Of a stretch of DNA of 30,855 bases, positions 15,705 to 22,520 are shown piece by piece (the stretch's first letter is position 1; each line of letters starts with the position of its first letter). The position numbers and the translations under genes are program-made. Source of the stretch: CAYQEC01 sp964569015 (GTDB lineage: Bacteria; Actinomycetota; Acidimicrobiia; Spongiisociales; UBA5794); the NCBI GenBank assembly GCA_964569015.1, contig CAZMSN010000021.1:1-30855 (forward strand), written 5' to 3'. A model generated the notes under the pieces. The model saw only the letters and a list, made by a program, of their open reading frames with translations, ran no database searches and had not been told where the DNA came from.

Positions 15705-16934
15705 TCAGGCGGCGACGGCCGCCGGACCGCGCTGCGGCAGGATCCACCGTTTGACGGCCCAAACGCCGACGGCAACGACAACCGGAAACATGAGAGACCA
15801 TCCCAACACGTCGCCGAGCAGCTGTCCCCACGACAGAATCCAGAGGAATGCGGCCATCCGCCAACCTACCTTCCCTCCCCCGGCAGCGAGAAGGACGATG
15901 GCGAGGATCACTACCCCGCCGTCGTAGAACATGGTGTGTGGAGCCGCCAGCACGATCGCCGTCACCGCGATGCTGTAGCGCGCCCCGGGGTTGGAATCGG
16001 GGTTCCTCAGCCAGAACAGCGCAGCCAGACCTGCGGTCACGAGGGCGAGGCCCCACCCGAGCACGGAGCCGACCGTGCTCTCCGCGCCGAAAGCCCCTTC
16101 GAAGAACCCCTGCCACGAGATGAGATTGGAACTGTTGGCCTGGGCGTCGATCTCCAGAAACGCGTTTGCCTGGCGCCACCACTCCCCTACCCAGTCTGCT
16201 CCCTGCAGCGCGGCGCTCGTGAGATAGAGCGCCGCCGCCCCACCCAGCCATCCCGCCAGCATGCGCCAGCGGCGGCCGGCCAGGAGAAGGCCGGCGAGTG
16301 GGATCCCAAACTGGGGCTTGTAGAGGAGCAACGCGGCCGCCAGGCCTGCCCATACGTCATGTCCATCGCCGTCCAGGCGAGCCACGAGGGCCACCAGCAT
16401 CATCGTGAGCGCCGTGTTCTGGCCACCGGGAACCGCCCTCAGTAGCGGATAGAAGAGCAACGCCGCCGTGAGCGCTGCCGTCATCCCGAAACGGACAGGG
16501 AGGTAGTGTCGCCAGAGCACGATGGCGGCCCAGAGTGCGGCCACCATCAGACCGGTGTGGATCAGGTACGACCATCGATAGGCGACGCTCGCCAAGGCGC
16601 CGTAGCCGGCAGCCACAAACGGCGGGTAGGCGAAGTAGAGGTATCCGCCCTCCTCGTCGACCAGTCCCTCCTGGGCGAGTTGCTGGCGCCCGGGATCGTA
16701 CAGGTCATCCCAGTCGCCGTCGGCCACGATCGATCCCGCCCCGTAGAACGCCGGGTAGTCGCCTCCGAGACGCCCGCTGAGAGCCGCACCCTCGTCTGCC
16801 GTCAGCACCAGGAGCAGCACCACCACGCCCAGCACGGTCAGGATCACCGTGGGGTAGACCCGAAGCCGCCAAGCCCATGCCCCTGCAGCCGTGGGCGTAT
16901 CGGTCTCGTTGATCACGTCATCGTCGCTCAACAC
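15705..16934 (-). CDS. GT87-family membrane glycosyltransferase, paralog 3
   Basis: A 409-aa polytopic membrane protein of the GT87/DUF2029 type, a predicted polyprenyl-phosphate-sugar-dependent glycosyltransferase acting at the outer face of the membrane. After a short hydrophilic N terminus (MLSDDDVINETDTPT) and the first membrane segment comes GGDYPAFYGAGSIVADGDWD, then LYDPGRQ and YFAYPPFVAAGYGALA, followed by about nine more hydrophobic segments. The start is GTG 16934 (TTG 16931 is also possible) with GGAGGAGGGGG 6 nt upstream. This initiation region is the template-like end of the 68-bp tandem array, and an upstream 24-codon frame overlaps the start by 7 nt. It lies between uvrB and uvrA. 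Confidence 0.85.
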   Translation of the reverse strand: MLSDDDVINETDTPTAAGAWAWRLRVYPTVILTVLGVVVLLLVLTADEGAALSGRLGGDYPAFYGAGSIVADGDWDDLYDPGRQQLAQEGLVDEEGGYLYFAYPPFVAAGYGALASVAYRWSYLIHTGLMVAALWAAIVLWRHYLPVRFGMTAALTAALLFYPLLRAVPGGQNTALTMMLVALVARLDGDGHDVWAGLAAALLLYKPQFGIPLAGLLLAGRRWRMLAGWLGGAAALYLTSAALQGADWVGEWWRQANAFLEIDAQANSSNLISWQGFFEGAFGAESTVGSVLGWGLALVTAGLAALFWLRNPDSNPGARYSIAVTAIVLAAPHTMFYDGGVVILAIVLLAAGGGKVGWRMAAFLWILSWGQLLGDVLGWSLMFPVVVAVGVWAVKRWILPQRGPAAVAA

Positions 16935-17002
16935 CGCCTGCCCCCTCCTCCAAGCCAGCCAGACAGTCCCGCCTTCTCAACCACATCACCATCACCCAAC
17001 AC
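16928..17002 (-). CDS. possible 24-aa leader peptide overlapping the GT87 paralog 3 start
   Basis: In the last complete array unit a GTG at 17002 opens a frame reading MLGDGDVVEKAGLSGWLGGG then GRRC and TGA (16928-16930). The stop overlaps the GTGTTGAGC start of GT87 paralog 3 by 7 nt, a layout typical of translational coupling. The upstream Shine-Dalgarno sequence is partly inside the N gap (visible part GAGGGGGCAGGCG). The first codons resemble those of paralog 3 (MLSDDDVINE). It could equally be a passive duplicate of the start region. Confidence 0.35.
   Translation of the reverse strand: MLGDGDVVEKAGLSGWLGGGGRRC
16941..16951 (-). promoter_or_regulatory. strong ribosome-binding site of GT87 paralog 3
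   Basis: GGAGGAGGGGG on the minus strand, ending 6 nt before GTG 16934. It is repeated in the array units upstream, and it decides the start of the gene. Confidence 0.75.
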
Positions 17003-17015
17003 CGCCTGCCCCCTC

Positions 17016-17115
17016 NNNNNNNNNNNNNNNNNNNNNNNNNNNNNNNNNNNNNNNNNNNNNNNNNNNNNNNNNNNNNNNNNNNNNNNNNNNNNNNNNNNNN
17101 NNNNNNNNNNNNNNN
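17016..17115. other. assembly gap, 100 N, inside the tandem array
   Basis: Exactly 100 N, so the true length is unknown. The array phase on the two sides does not fit a 100-bp gap (virtual unit start 17106 against 16997, a difference of 109, not a multiple of 68), which shows the copy number here is unresolved. Confidence 0.99.
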
Positions 17116-17172
17116 TGCCCCCTCCTCCAAGCCAGCCAGACAGTCCCGCCTTCTCAACCACATCACCATCGC

Positions 17173-17247
17173 TCAACACCGCCTGCCCCCTCCTCCAAGC
17201 CAGCAAGACAGTCCCGCCTTCTCAACCACATCACCATCACCCAACAC
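17173..17247 (-). CDS. possible 24-aa mini-cistron in the array
   Basis: The same frame as at 16928-17002, in the 5'-most array unit: GTG 17247 with an intact GGAGGAGGGGG upstream, and TGA overlapping the next unit's GTG (17179). One residue differs (Cys for Gly at position 15). It is the first ribosome-binding site after the uvrB stop at 17317. No evidence of selection can be seen from one sequence. Confidence 0.25.
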   Translation of the reverse strand: MLGDGDVVEKAGLSCWLGGGGRRC

Positions 17248-17316
17248 CGCCTGCCCCCTCCTCCAAGCCAGCCAGACAGTGTTTCCATCGGCGGCGCGGC
17301 CCGATGCGCATCACGA

Positions 17317-19329
17317 TCAGCGCGTCGCTTCGGTGACGTCGCGCAGCTCACGCTTGAGCTCCTCGACCTCGTCCCTCAATCGGGCGGCGTACTCGAACCG
17401 CAGCTCGGCCGCCGCCTCGTGCATTTCTTCCTCGAGACTCTGGATCAGCCGGCCCAGGTCGTCGTGATCGAGGTCGAGCGGCTGGTGGGCTCGTGTCTCC
17501 CGGGCGCGACGCGCGCCCGCAGGCGCGCTCGATGACTGCACCAGCTCGAGGATATCGGAGACCTTCTTGCGGATGGTCTGGGGATCGATGCCGTGCTCCT
17601 CATTGAAGCCAACCTGGGCTCGACGACGCCGGTTGGTCTCGTTGATGGCCCGCTGCATCGAATCGGTGACAGAGTCCGCGTACATGATCACCTGACCTTC
17701 GACGTTGCGGGACGCCCGGCCAATGGTCTGAATCAACGAGGTGTCCGAGCGCAAGAAGCCCTCCTTGTCGGCATCGAGGATCGCCACCAGCGACACCTCC
17801 GGGAGATCGAGCCCCTCCCGCAGCAGATTCACTCCGACCAACACGTCGTAGTCACCGAGGCGGAGCTCGCGCAGGATCTGCACTCGGTCCAGGGTGCCGA
17901 TGTCCGAATGCAGATACCGGGCCCGGACCCCCATCTCGAGTAGGTAGTCGGTGAGATCCTCAGCCATCTTCTTGGTGAGCGTGGTGACCAGCACGCGCTG
18001 GTCGTGTTCGGCGCGCCGTTGGATCTCATCGCAGAGGTCGTCGATCTGTCCCTTGGTGGGCCGCACGACGACCTCGGGATCGACCAGCCCGGTGGGGCGG
18101 ATGATCTGTTCGACGATGGCGGCCGATTCCCGTAGCTCCCAGGGACCCGGCGTGGCCGAGAGCAGGATGCACGACCGCGTCTTGTCGTACCACTCCTCGA
18201 ACGTCAGCGGCCGGTTGTCCATCGCTGAAGGCAGCCGGAAGCCGTGCTCGACCAGCACCTCCTTCCGGCTGCGATCGCCGGCGTACTGGCCATGTATCTG
18301 AGGGATGGTGACGTGGCTCTCGTCAACGATCGACAGATAGTCGTCCGGGAAGTAGTCGAGCAGGGTGTAGGGTGCCTGCCCCGGTTGCCGGCCATCGAGG
18401 TAGCGGCTGTAGTTCTCGATCCCGGCGCAGCTCCCGACCTCGCGCATCATCTCGGTGTCGTAGGACGTGCGCATCCTCAGCCGCTGCGCTTCGAGCAACT
18501 TCCCCTCTCCCTGGAGCTCTTCGAGTCGCTCCTTGAGCTCGACCTCGATCTCCGAGATGGCCCGCAGCATGCGGTCCCTCTCGGTCACGTAGTGGGTCGC
18601 CGGGTACACCCAGAGCTCGTTGAGTTCCTCGATCACCTGCCCGGTGACCGGATTCATCTGCAAGATGCGCTCGACCTCGTCCCCGAAGTATTCCACCCGC
18701 AGAACCGTCTGTTCGTACGCCGGGTACACCTCCAGTGTGTCGCCTCGCAGCCGAAACCTGCCACGCACCAGATTGACCTCGTTGCGCTCGTAGTGGATAT
18801 CGACGAGGCGCTTGACCGCATGACCGAGCGGGTACTCGACCCCGCGCACCAGCCTGAGGAGCTGTCCCTCGTACTGCTCGGGCGAGCCCAGCCCGTAGAT
18901 GGCCGACACCGATGCCACGATGATGACGTCCTTGCGGGTCAGCAGCGCGGCGGTCGCCGAGTGCCGCAGCCGATCGATCTCGTCGTTGATCGTCGACTCC
19001 TTCTCGATGTACGTGTCCGTCTGTGGCATGTACGCCTCGGGCTGGTAGTAGTCGTAGTAGCTGACGAAGTACTCGACCCGGTTCTCGGGAAACAGCTGCC
19101 GGAACTCGTTGGCCAGCTGCGCGGCAAGCGCCTTGTTGGGAGCGAGCACCAGCGTCGGCTTCTGCGCCTGTTCGATGGTCCAGGCGATCGTGGCCGACTT
19201 GCCGGAGCCCGTGATGCCGAGGAGCGTCTGGAATCGGTGCCCCCGCCTGATCCCGTCGGCCAGTCGCGCGATCGCTTCCGGTTGATCGCCGGCAGGCTCG
19301 AAATCCGAGACGACGCGAAACGGGCTCAC
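17317..19329 (-). CDS. uvrB: excinuclease ABC subunit B
   Basis: UvrB is the helicase-like DNA-binding subunit that verifies damage and recruits UvrC. The 670-aa protein begins VSPFRVVSDFEPAGDQPEAI (GTG 19329, 20 nt after the coaE stop) and shows Walker A GITGSGKSAT, the beta-hairpin region YYDYYQPEAYMPQTDTYIEK, helicase motif DESH, LLSATPGPWE, the motif V/VI region GVNLLREGLDLPEV and QTIGRASRN, and a C-terminal UVR motif (LEEEMHEAAAELRFEYAARL) that pairs with UvrC. The frame is open upstream to 19395, but that part overlaps coaE. Length is normal. Confidence 0.97.
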   Translation of the reverse strand: MSPFRVVSDFEPAGDQPEAIARLADGIRRGHRFQTLLGITGSGKSATIAWTIEQAQKPTLVLAPNKALAAQLANEFRQLFPENRVEYFVSYYDYYQPEAYMPQTDTYIEKESTINDEIDRLRHSATAALLTRKDVIIVASVSAIYGLGSPEQYEGQLLRLVRGVEYPLGHAVKRLVDIHYERNEVNLVRGRFRLRGDTLEVYPAYEQTVLRVEYFGDEVERILQMNPVTGQVIEELNELWVYPATHYVTERDRMLRAISEIEVELKERLEELQGEGKLLEAQRLRMRTSYDTEMMREVGSCAGIENYSRYLDGRQPGQAPYTLLDYFPDDYLSIVDESHVTIPQIHGQYAGDRSRKEVLVEHGFRLPSAMDNRPLTFEEWYDKTRSCILLSATPGPWELRESAAIVEQIIRPTGLVDPEVVVRPTKGQIDDLCDEIQRRAEHDQRVLVTTLTKKMAEDLTDYLLEMGVRARYLHSDIGTLDRVQILRELRLGDYDVLVGVNLLREGLDLPEVSLVAILDADKEGFLRSDTSLIQTIGRASRNVEGQVIMYADSVTDSMQRAINETNRRRRAQVGFNEEHGIDPQTIRKKVSDILELVQSSSAPAGARRARETRAHQPLDLDHDDLGRLIQSLEEEMHEAAAELRFEYAARLRDEVEELKRELRDVTEATR

Positions 19330-19349
19330 CGCAGCAGGGTACCGTCTCG

Positions 19350-19958
19350 CTAGGACATGGACGGGCGCCCCGCCGCCTTCCCCAGCTCTCGCCACAGGTC
19401 CTCGACAAGGGACCGCAGGGTCACGAGATCACCGTCGTTGACGATGACATGGTCGGCACTCGCCAGCCAGGCGTCACGACCAGGCTGCGCCGTCATGCGA
19501 CGGTGCACGTCCTCTTCCTCAAAGCCTCCCGACACGGCCCGTTCGGCGCGAAGGGCCGGATCGGCATCGATCACCACCCTGGTCCATCCATCGCCAGGGA
19601 GGTCCTCGACCACCGGCACCTCCACGACCACGTCTCGGTCGCCGGCCGCGTCCACAAGCTCAACGATTCGAGCCCCAATCGCAGGGTGCGTGATGGCCTC
19701 GAGGCGAGCCAGGGCTTCAGAATCGGCGAATGCGACGGCGGCCAGCCGGCGCCGATCGATCAGTCCGTCAACGACCACCTGCGGCCAGCGGCGGCGTACC
19801 TCCTCGAAGACAGGACCACCCGGAGCGAGCATCTCATGGCCGATCTCATCCGCGTCTATCACCACGGCTCCGAGGTCGCCCATGATCCGGCTCACCGTGC
19901 TCTTTCCGCTGGCGATGCCCCCCGACACGATCACACGCCGGGTTGCCTGTCTTCCCAT
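19350..19958 (-). CDS. coaE: dephospho-CoA kinase
   Basis: Catalyses the last step of coenzyme A synthesis, ATP-dependent phosphorylation of the 3'-hydroxyl of dephospho-CoA. The 202-aa protein has Walker A GGIASGKST (about 13-21), DADEIGHEML (35-44), the CoaE stretch RRRLAAVAFADSEALARLEAITHP and the lid region AERAVSGGFEEEDVHRRM with acidic residues in place of the commoner RdgLs/Q-rich sequence. The ATG (19958) lies only 25 bp from the divergent histidine kinase start, and a TTGGCA-16-TACAGT promoter predicts leaderless transcription. coaE-uvrB adjacency is standard in actinobacteria. Confidence 0.94.
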   Translation of the reverse strand: MGRQATRRVIVSGGIASGKSTVSRIMGDLGAVVIDADEIGHEMLAPGGPVFEEVRRRWPQVVVDGLIDRRRLAAVAFADSEALARLEAITHPAIGARIVELVDAAGDRDVVVEVPVVEDLPGDGWTRVVIDADPALRAERAVSGGFEEEDVHRRMTAQPGRDAWLASADHVIVNDGDLVTLRSLVEDLWRELGKAAGRPSMS

Positions 19959-19965
19959 GGCCGCG

Positions 19966-19993
19966 ACTGTACCCTGGTAGCCGATGCTGCCAA
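19966..19993 (-). promoter_or_regulatory. predicted coaE promoter, leaderless
   Basis: On the minus strand a -35 TTGGCA (19988-19993, five of six consensus bases) and a -10 TACAGT (19966-19971) are separated by 16 nt. The -10 ends 7 nt before the coaE ATG, so the transcript should start at or next to the start codon. No Shine-Dalgarno sequence fits in the space, consistent with leaderless mRNA, which is common in actinobacteria. Confidence 0.5.
19970..19975 (+). promoter_or_regulatory. possible -10 element for the histidine kinase operon
   Basis: TACCCT ends 8 nt before the kinase ATG (19984) and shares its TA with the coaE -10 on the other strand. No good -35 is visible. A leaderless start is suggested because no Shine-Dalgarno sequence precedes the ATG. 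Confidence 0.3.
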
Positions 19994-21504
19994 CCCGTCA
20001 AGCCTGGGAGGTTCGCCTCGACTGGACCCTGACTGCGGTCCACTGGTCGGCGCTGACGCTGGCTGTCATCTTCTCGGCCGCAAGCTATGGAATGACCCGT
20101 AACGTCGCCGCCGCCAGCGCGATCGCCGGTGCCTACGTCGTCGCCATGCAGGTGATTCCACCGTCGGTACGGGACAACGACGGGCTGGGAGAGCTCCTCG
20201 CGGTGATCGGTGTGATCGTATCGCTGATCGCCGTCGCTCTCACGGGAGGAATCGACTCCCCCTATGTGCTCTTTCTGGCGGTGCCCAGTTTTTTCGCGGC
20301 CGCCTTCCTCGGGCTCCGCGTCGGCTTGGAGATCGCCGTCCTGTCATCCAGCGGTCTGGCCGTGGTGATCGCCACCCTCGATCAAGAGGTCATCCAAGGC
20401 CAGACCGCCCAGGCCATGTTCCTCTACGTCCTCATCGCCATCACGCTGACTCAGGCACGCCGTATCCTCGTCGAGGAGCGAGCCCGCGGCGATGCCCTGG
20501 TCGAGGCCTCTGAGCTGGCTGCACTGCGCATGGAGCGGCTCGAAGCAGCTCACCACCTCCTCAGCAGCTTGTCGGCGCTCGCCAACGTCGAGGAGCTCAA
20601 CCCCGTCACGGTCGGCGGGGCCGCGCTGCGCGACCTCGCCCGGATCGTGCCCTTCCGCTCCGGCAACGTCGTGCTCACGGGAGAAGATGGCGAGCCCGTT
20701 GTCGTTGCCAGTCGTGGCGAGGCGATCACCGACGAAACCCCTGCGGCGTTCGCGATGCGCGTCCGCGACCGAAGCCTGGGGCGGCTCGAGCTGTGGCCTC
20801 GTGAAGACGACGATCTCGAGCACCAGACACAGCTCATCGAAGAGGCCCTCCGGCCCGTTGCACTCGCTTTCGACAACATCCTTCTGCTCCAAGGAATCGC
20901 CCATCGCGCCGTCCGTCAAGAGCGCATCCGCCTGGCGAGAGAACTCCACGACGAGATCGGCCCCGCTCTCGCCTCTCTCGGCCTTCGCATGGACATGACG
21001 ATCCACACGGCCACTGACGAGCCCGAGCTGATCCGCTACCTCGAGGGAATGCGCCGGTCGGTCACCACACTCGTGGAAGACGTGCGGCAAACCGTGGCCG
21101 ACCTCCGGCACGACGACGTCCCCTCCGTTGTCGAGCAGGCGCATCGCATCGCCGCCGACCTCGGGCCCGACGCCCCCGCCATCATCATCGACGTCAACGA
21201 GCGACGCCCGCCACGGCCGGCCGTGATCGTAGAGCTGGCATCGATCCTCACCGAAGCGGTCCGCAATGCCGCTGACCACTCGGGTGCCACGACGATCCGA
21301 ATCGAGGGATTCGCCGATCGAGATCGCGGCAAGCTCGTTGTGAGCGACGATGGCACGGGCTTCGATCTTGCGCTTCAGCCGAAAGGACGTTTTGGACTGA
21401 TTGGGATGCGGGAGCGAGCGCTGGAGATCGGCGCTGTGCTCACCATCGAATCTGACCCGGGACACGGGTGCAGAGTCATCGTCAAGTGGGAAGGAAGCGA
21501 CTAG
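19984..21504 (+). CDS. membrane sensor histidine kinase, NarL-type (HisKA_3)
   Basis: A 506-aa sensor kinase that should autophosphorylate and pass phosphate to the adjacent regulator. About six hydrophobic segments occupy residues 15-155 with no large external loop, so the signal is probably sensed within the membrane. A GAF-like region (about 185-300) follows. The HisKA_3 box is RLARELHDEIGPALASLGL with phospho-acceptor His322. The ATPase domain has N box EAVRNAADHSGA (Asn428), G1 SDDGTGFD (454-461) and G2 GRFGLIGMRERA. The ATG at 19984 includes the first membrane segment. The stop TAG overlaps the regulator's GTG, so the two are cotranslated. Confidence 0.93.
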   Translation: MLPTRQAWEVRLDWTLTAVHWSALTLAVIFSAASYGMTRNVAAASAIAGAYVVAMQVIPPSVRDNDGLGELLAVIGVIVSLIAVALTGGIDSPYVLFLAVPSFFAAAFLGLRVGLEIAVLSSSGLAVVIATLDQEVIQGQTAQAMFLYVLIAITLTQARRILVEERARGDALVEASELAALRMERLEAAHHLLSSLSALANVEELNPVTVGGAALRDLARIVPFRSGNVVLTGEDGEPVVVASRGEAITDETPAAFAMRVRDRSLGRLELWPREDDDLEHQTQLIEEALRPVALAFDNILLLQGIAHRAVRQERIRLARELHDEIGPALASLGLRMDMTIHTATDEPELIRYLEGMRRSVTTLVEDVRQTVADLRHDDVPSVVEQAHRIAADLGPDAPAIIIDVNERRPPRPAVIVELASILTEAVRNAADHSGATTIRIEGFADRDRGKLVVSDDGTGFDLALQPKGRFGLIGMRERALEIGAVLTIESDPGHGCRVIVKWEGSD

Positions 21505-22136
21505 TGCAGATCGATATCGTCATCGCCGATGATCACACCCTGCTGCTTCAGGGTCTCGCCCAGGCACTCGACAGCCTGCCCGACCTGCGCGTGGTCGCCA
21601 CCGCGGCGGATGGCCAAGAGTTGATAGAGACCCTCGATCGAGTGACACCCGACGTCATCCTCGTTGACATAGAGATGCCGCGCCTCACCGGTATCGCCGC
21701 CCTCCGCAAGCTCGAGGGCGCCCCGCCGGCCATCATTGTCACCATGCACACCGACGAGGACCAGCGGCACAAGGCGGAGGCGGCCGGGGCCGCAGGCTTC
21801 CTCTCTAAGGCGGCGCCGCTGCCCGATCTTGCGGCTGCCATCCGCGCCGTTGCCGCCGGAGAGACGCTGCTCGACCCCGATGAGCTCGAGGCCATCCTCG
21901 ATCAGCATCGGCAGCCGATCCTCGATGAAGGGGCCGCCGCCCTCACGGCTCGCGAGCGCGAGGTCCTCAAGCTGCTGGCATCGGGCGTGAGCGGTACCGA
22001 GGATCTCGCAGACCGGCTCTTCATCTCCCAGAAGACCGTGAAGAATCACCTCGCTTCCATCTACGAGAAGCTGGCGATCACCGACCGGGCGCAAGCTGCC
22101 GTGGAAGCCATCCGCCTGGGGCTTCATCGCGACTGA
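21504..22136 (+). CDS. response regulator, NarL/LuxR family
   Basis: A 210-aa DNA-binding regulator. The receiver domain (1-120) has the acidic pocket Asp9/Asp10, phospho-acceptor Asp55 (LVDIEMPR), Thr80 and Lys102 (FLSKA). The C-terminal LuxR-type helix-turn-helix reads LTAREREVLKLLASG...ISQKTVKNHLASIYEKL (about 150-195). The start is GTG 21504 (TAGTG overlap with the kinase stop) with GGAAGGA upstream; the frame is open further upstream inside the kinase gene. The partner is the preceding kinase. The target is unknown, but the next gene downstream is the Flp pilin, 99 bp away. Confidence 0.94.
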   Translation: MQIDIVIADDHTLLLQGLAQALDSLPDLRVVATAADGQELIETLDRVTPDVILVDIEMPRLTGIAALRKLEGAPPAIIVTMHTDEDQRHKAEAAGAAGFLSKAAPLPDLAAAIRAVAAGETLLDPDELEAILDQHRQPILDEGAAALTAREREVLKLLASGVSGTEDLADRLFISQKTVKNHLASIYEKLAITDRAQAAVEAIRLGLHRD

Positions 22137-22138
22137 AA

Positions 22139-22153
22139 TGCCATGCGATGGCA
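22139..22153. promoter_or_regulatory. inverted repeat TGCCAT-gcg-ATGGCA after the response regulator
   Basis: A perfect 6-bp inverted repeat begins 3 nt after the regulator's stop and lies about 45 nt upstream of the predicted flp -10. It could be an operator for the LuxR-type regulator or a weak hairpin; there is no T-tract. Confidence 0.3.
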
Positions 22154-22194
22154 AATGGGTCGCACGCCCTATGGCCGTCCACAGCCCGGTCCCG

Positions 22195-22200
22195 TAAAAT
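22195..22200 (+). promoter_or_regulatory. candidate -10 element of the flp pilin gene
   Basis: TAAAAT, five of six matches to TATAAT, would start the transcript near 22207 and leave a leader of about 29 nt holding AAGGAGG (22221-22227). The -35 position (TGGCCG at 17 nt) is poor, so activation by a regulator is possible. Confidence 0.4.
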
Positions 22201-22235
22201 GAGTCATGGATCACCCTGCCAAGGAGGACAGAGAA

Positions 22236-22406
22236 ATGCTTCGTCTGTGGACGGCCGTTGAGAGCCGGATCAGGTCCGAAGAGGGCGCCACGCTTGTTGA
22301 GTACGCACTGCTCGTCGCACTGATCGCCGTTGTGGCCATCATCGCGATCACCGTGCTCGGCCAAAAGGTCTCCTCGAACTTCAACAACATCCAGCAGAAC
22401 CTCTAG
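22236..22406 (+). CDS. flp: Flp/Fap-type pilin subunit
   Basis: A 56-aa prepilin of the type IVb Flp family, the probable major subunit of the Tad pilus. The leader MLRLWTAVESRIRSEEG ends in Gly and is followed by ATLVEYALLVALIAVVAIIA. The predicted prepilin-peptidase cut is G|ATLVEYALL, with Glu at +5 and Tyr at +6 as in Flp pilins. One hydrophobic helix and a short polar tail (GQKVSSNFNNIQQNL) complete it. ATG 22236 has AAGGAGG 8 nt upstream; the ATG at 22206 is rejected. It is convergent to the tad assembly operon. No prepilin peptidase is in the window. Confidence 0.93.
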   Translation: MLRLWTAVESRIRSEEGATLVEYALLVALIAVVAIIAITVLGQKVSSNFNNIQQNL

Positions 22407-22436
22407 ACCCACCGTCTCGAGGTAGCAAGACCATGA

Positions 22437-22464
22437 TTGGGGGACACCATATGGTGTCCCCCAA
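22437..22464. terminator. perfect 28-bp palindrome, probable bidirectional terminator
   Basis: Two 14-nt arms, TTGGGGGACACCAT and ATGGTGTCCCCCAA, are perfectly complementary with no unpaired bases between them (about 12 bp of stem once a minimal loop forms). It lies 30 bp after the flp stop and 56 bp before the stop of the convergent membrane-protein gene, where transcription from both sides should end. Neither strand has a real T-tract, so it may act without one or have another role. Confidence 0.6.
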
Positions 22465-22520
22465 ATCGCGTTCCCAACATGCCAGCACGTGTGGACCTCG
22501 GTTCTCCGCCAGAGCCCGAA

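Larger units (their letters stand above)
16929..17280. repeat. 68-bp tandem array carrying duplicated ribosome-binding site and start codon
   Basis: Units begin at 16929, 16997, (gap), 17174 and 17242, with a 68-bp period. A unit truncated by the gap resumes at 17116, and the last copy (17242-17280) is partial. Visible copies are nearly identical; one has an A for C near 17205, and a three-base position before each unit alternates between GCT (16926-16928, 17171-17173) and ACC (16994-16996, 17239-17241). On the minus strand each junction reads GGAGGAGGGGG, CAGGCG, then GTGTTG. Apart from this, 17281-17316 before the uvrB stop shows nothing recognisable. There are no spacers, so it is not a CRISPR array. 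Confidence 0.95.

Noticed and set aside
16929..17280. CRISPR array
   Set aside because: Units are contiguous with a 68-bp period and contain no variable spacers; no cas genes are near.
19330..19395. Longer uvrB start at 19395
   Set aside because: The added residues overlap coaE, are not UvrB-like, and the conserved N terminus begins at GTG 19329.
22206..22235. Flp pilin start at ATG 22206
   Set aside because: It would place AAGGAGG inside the coding region and give a leader longer than usual; ATG 22236 has ideal spacing.
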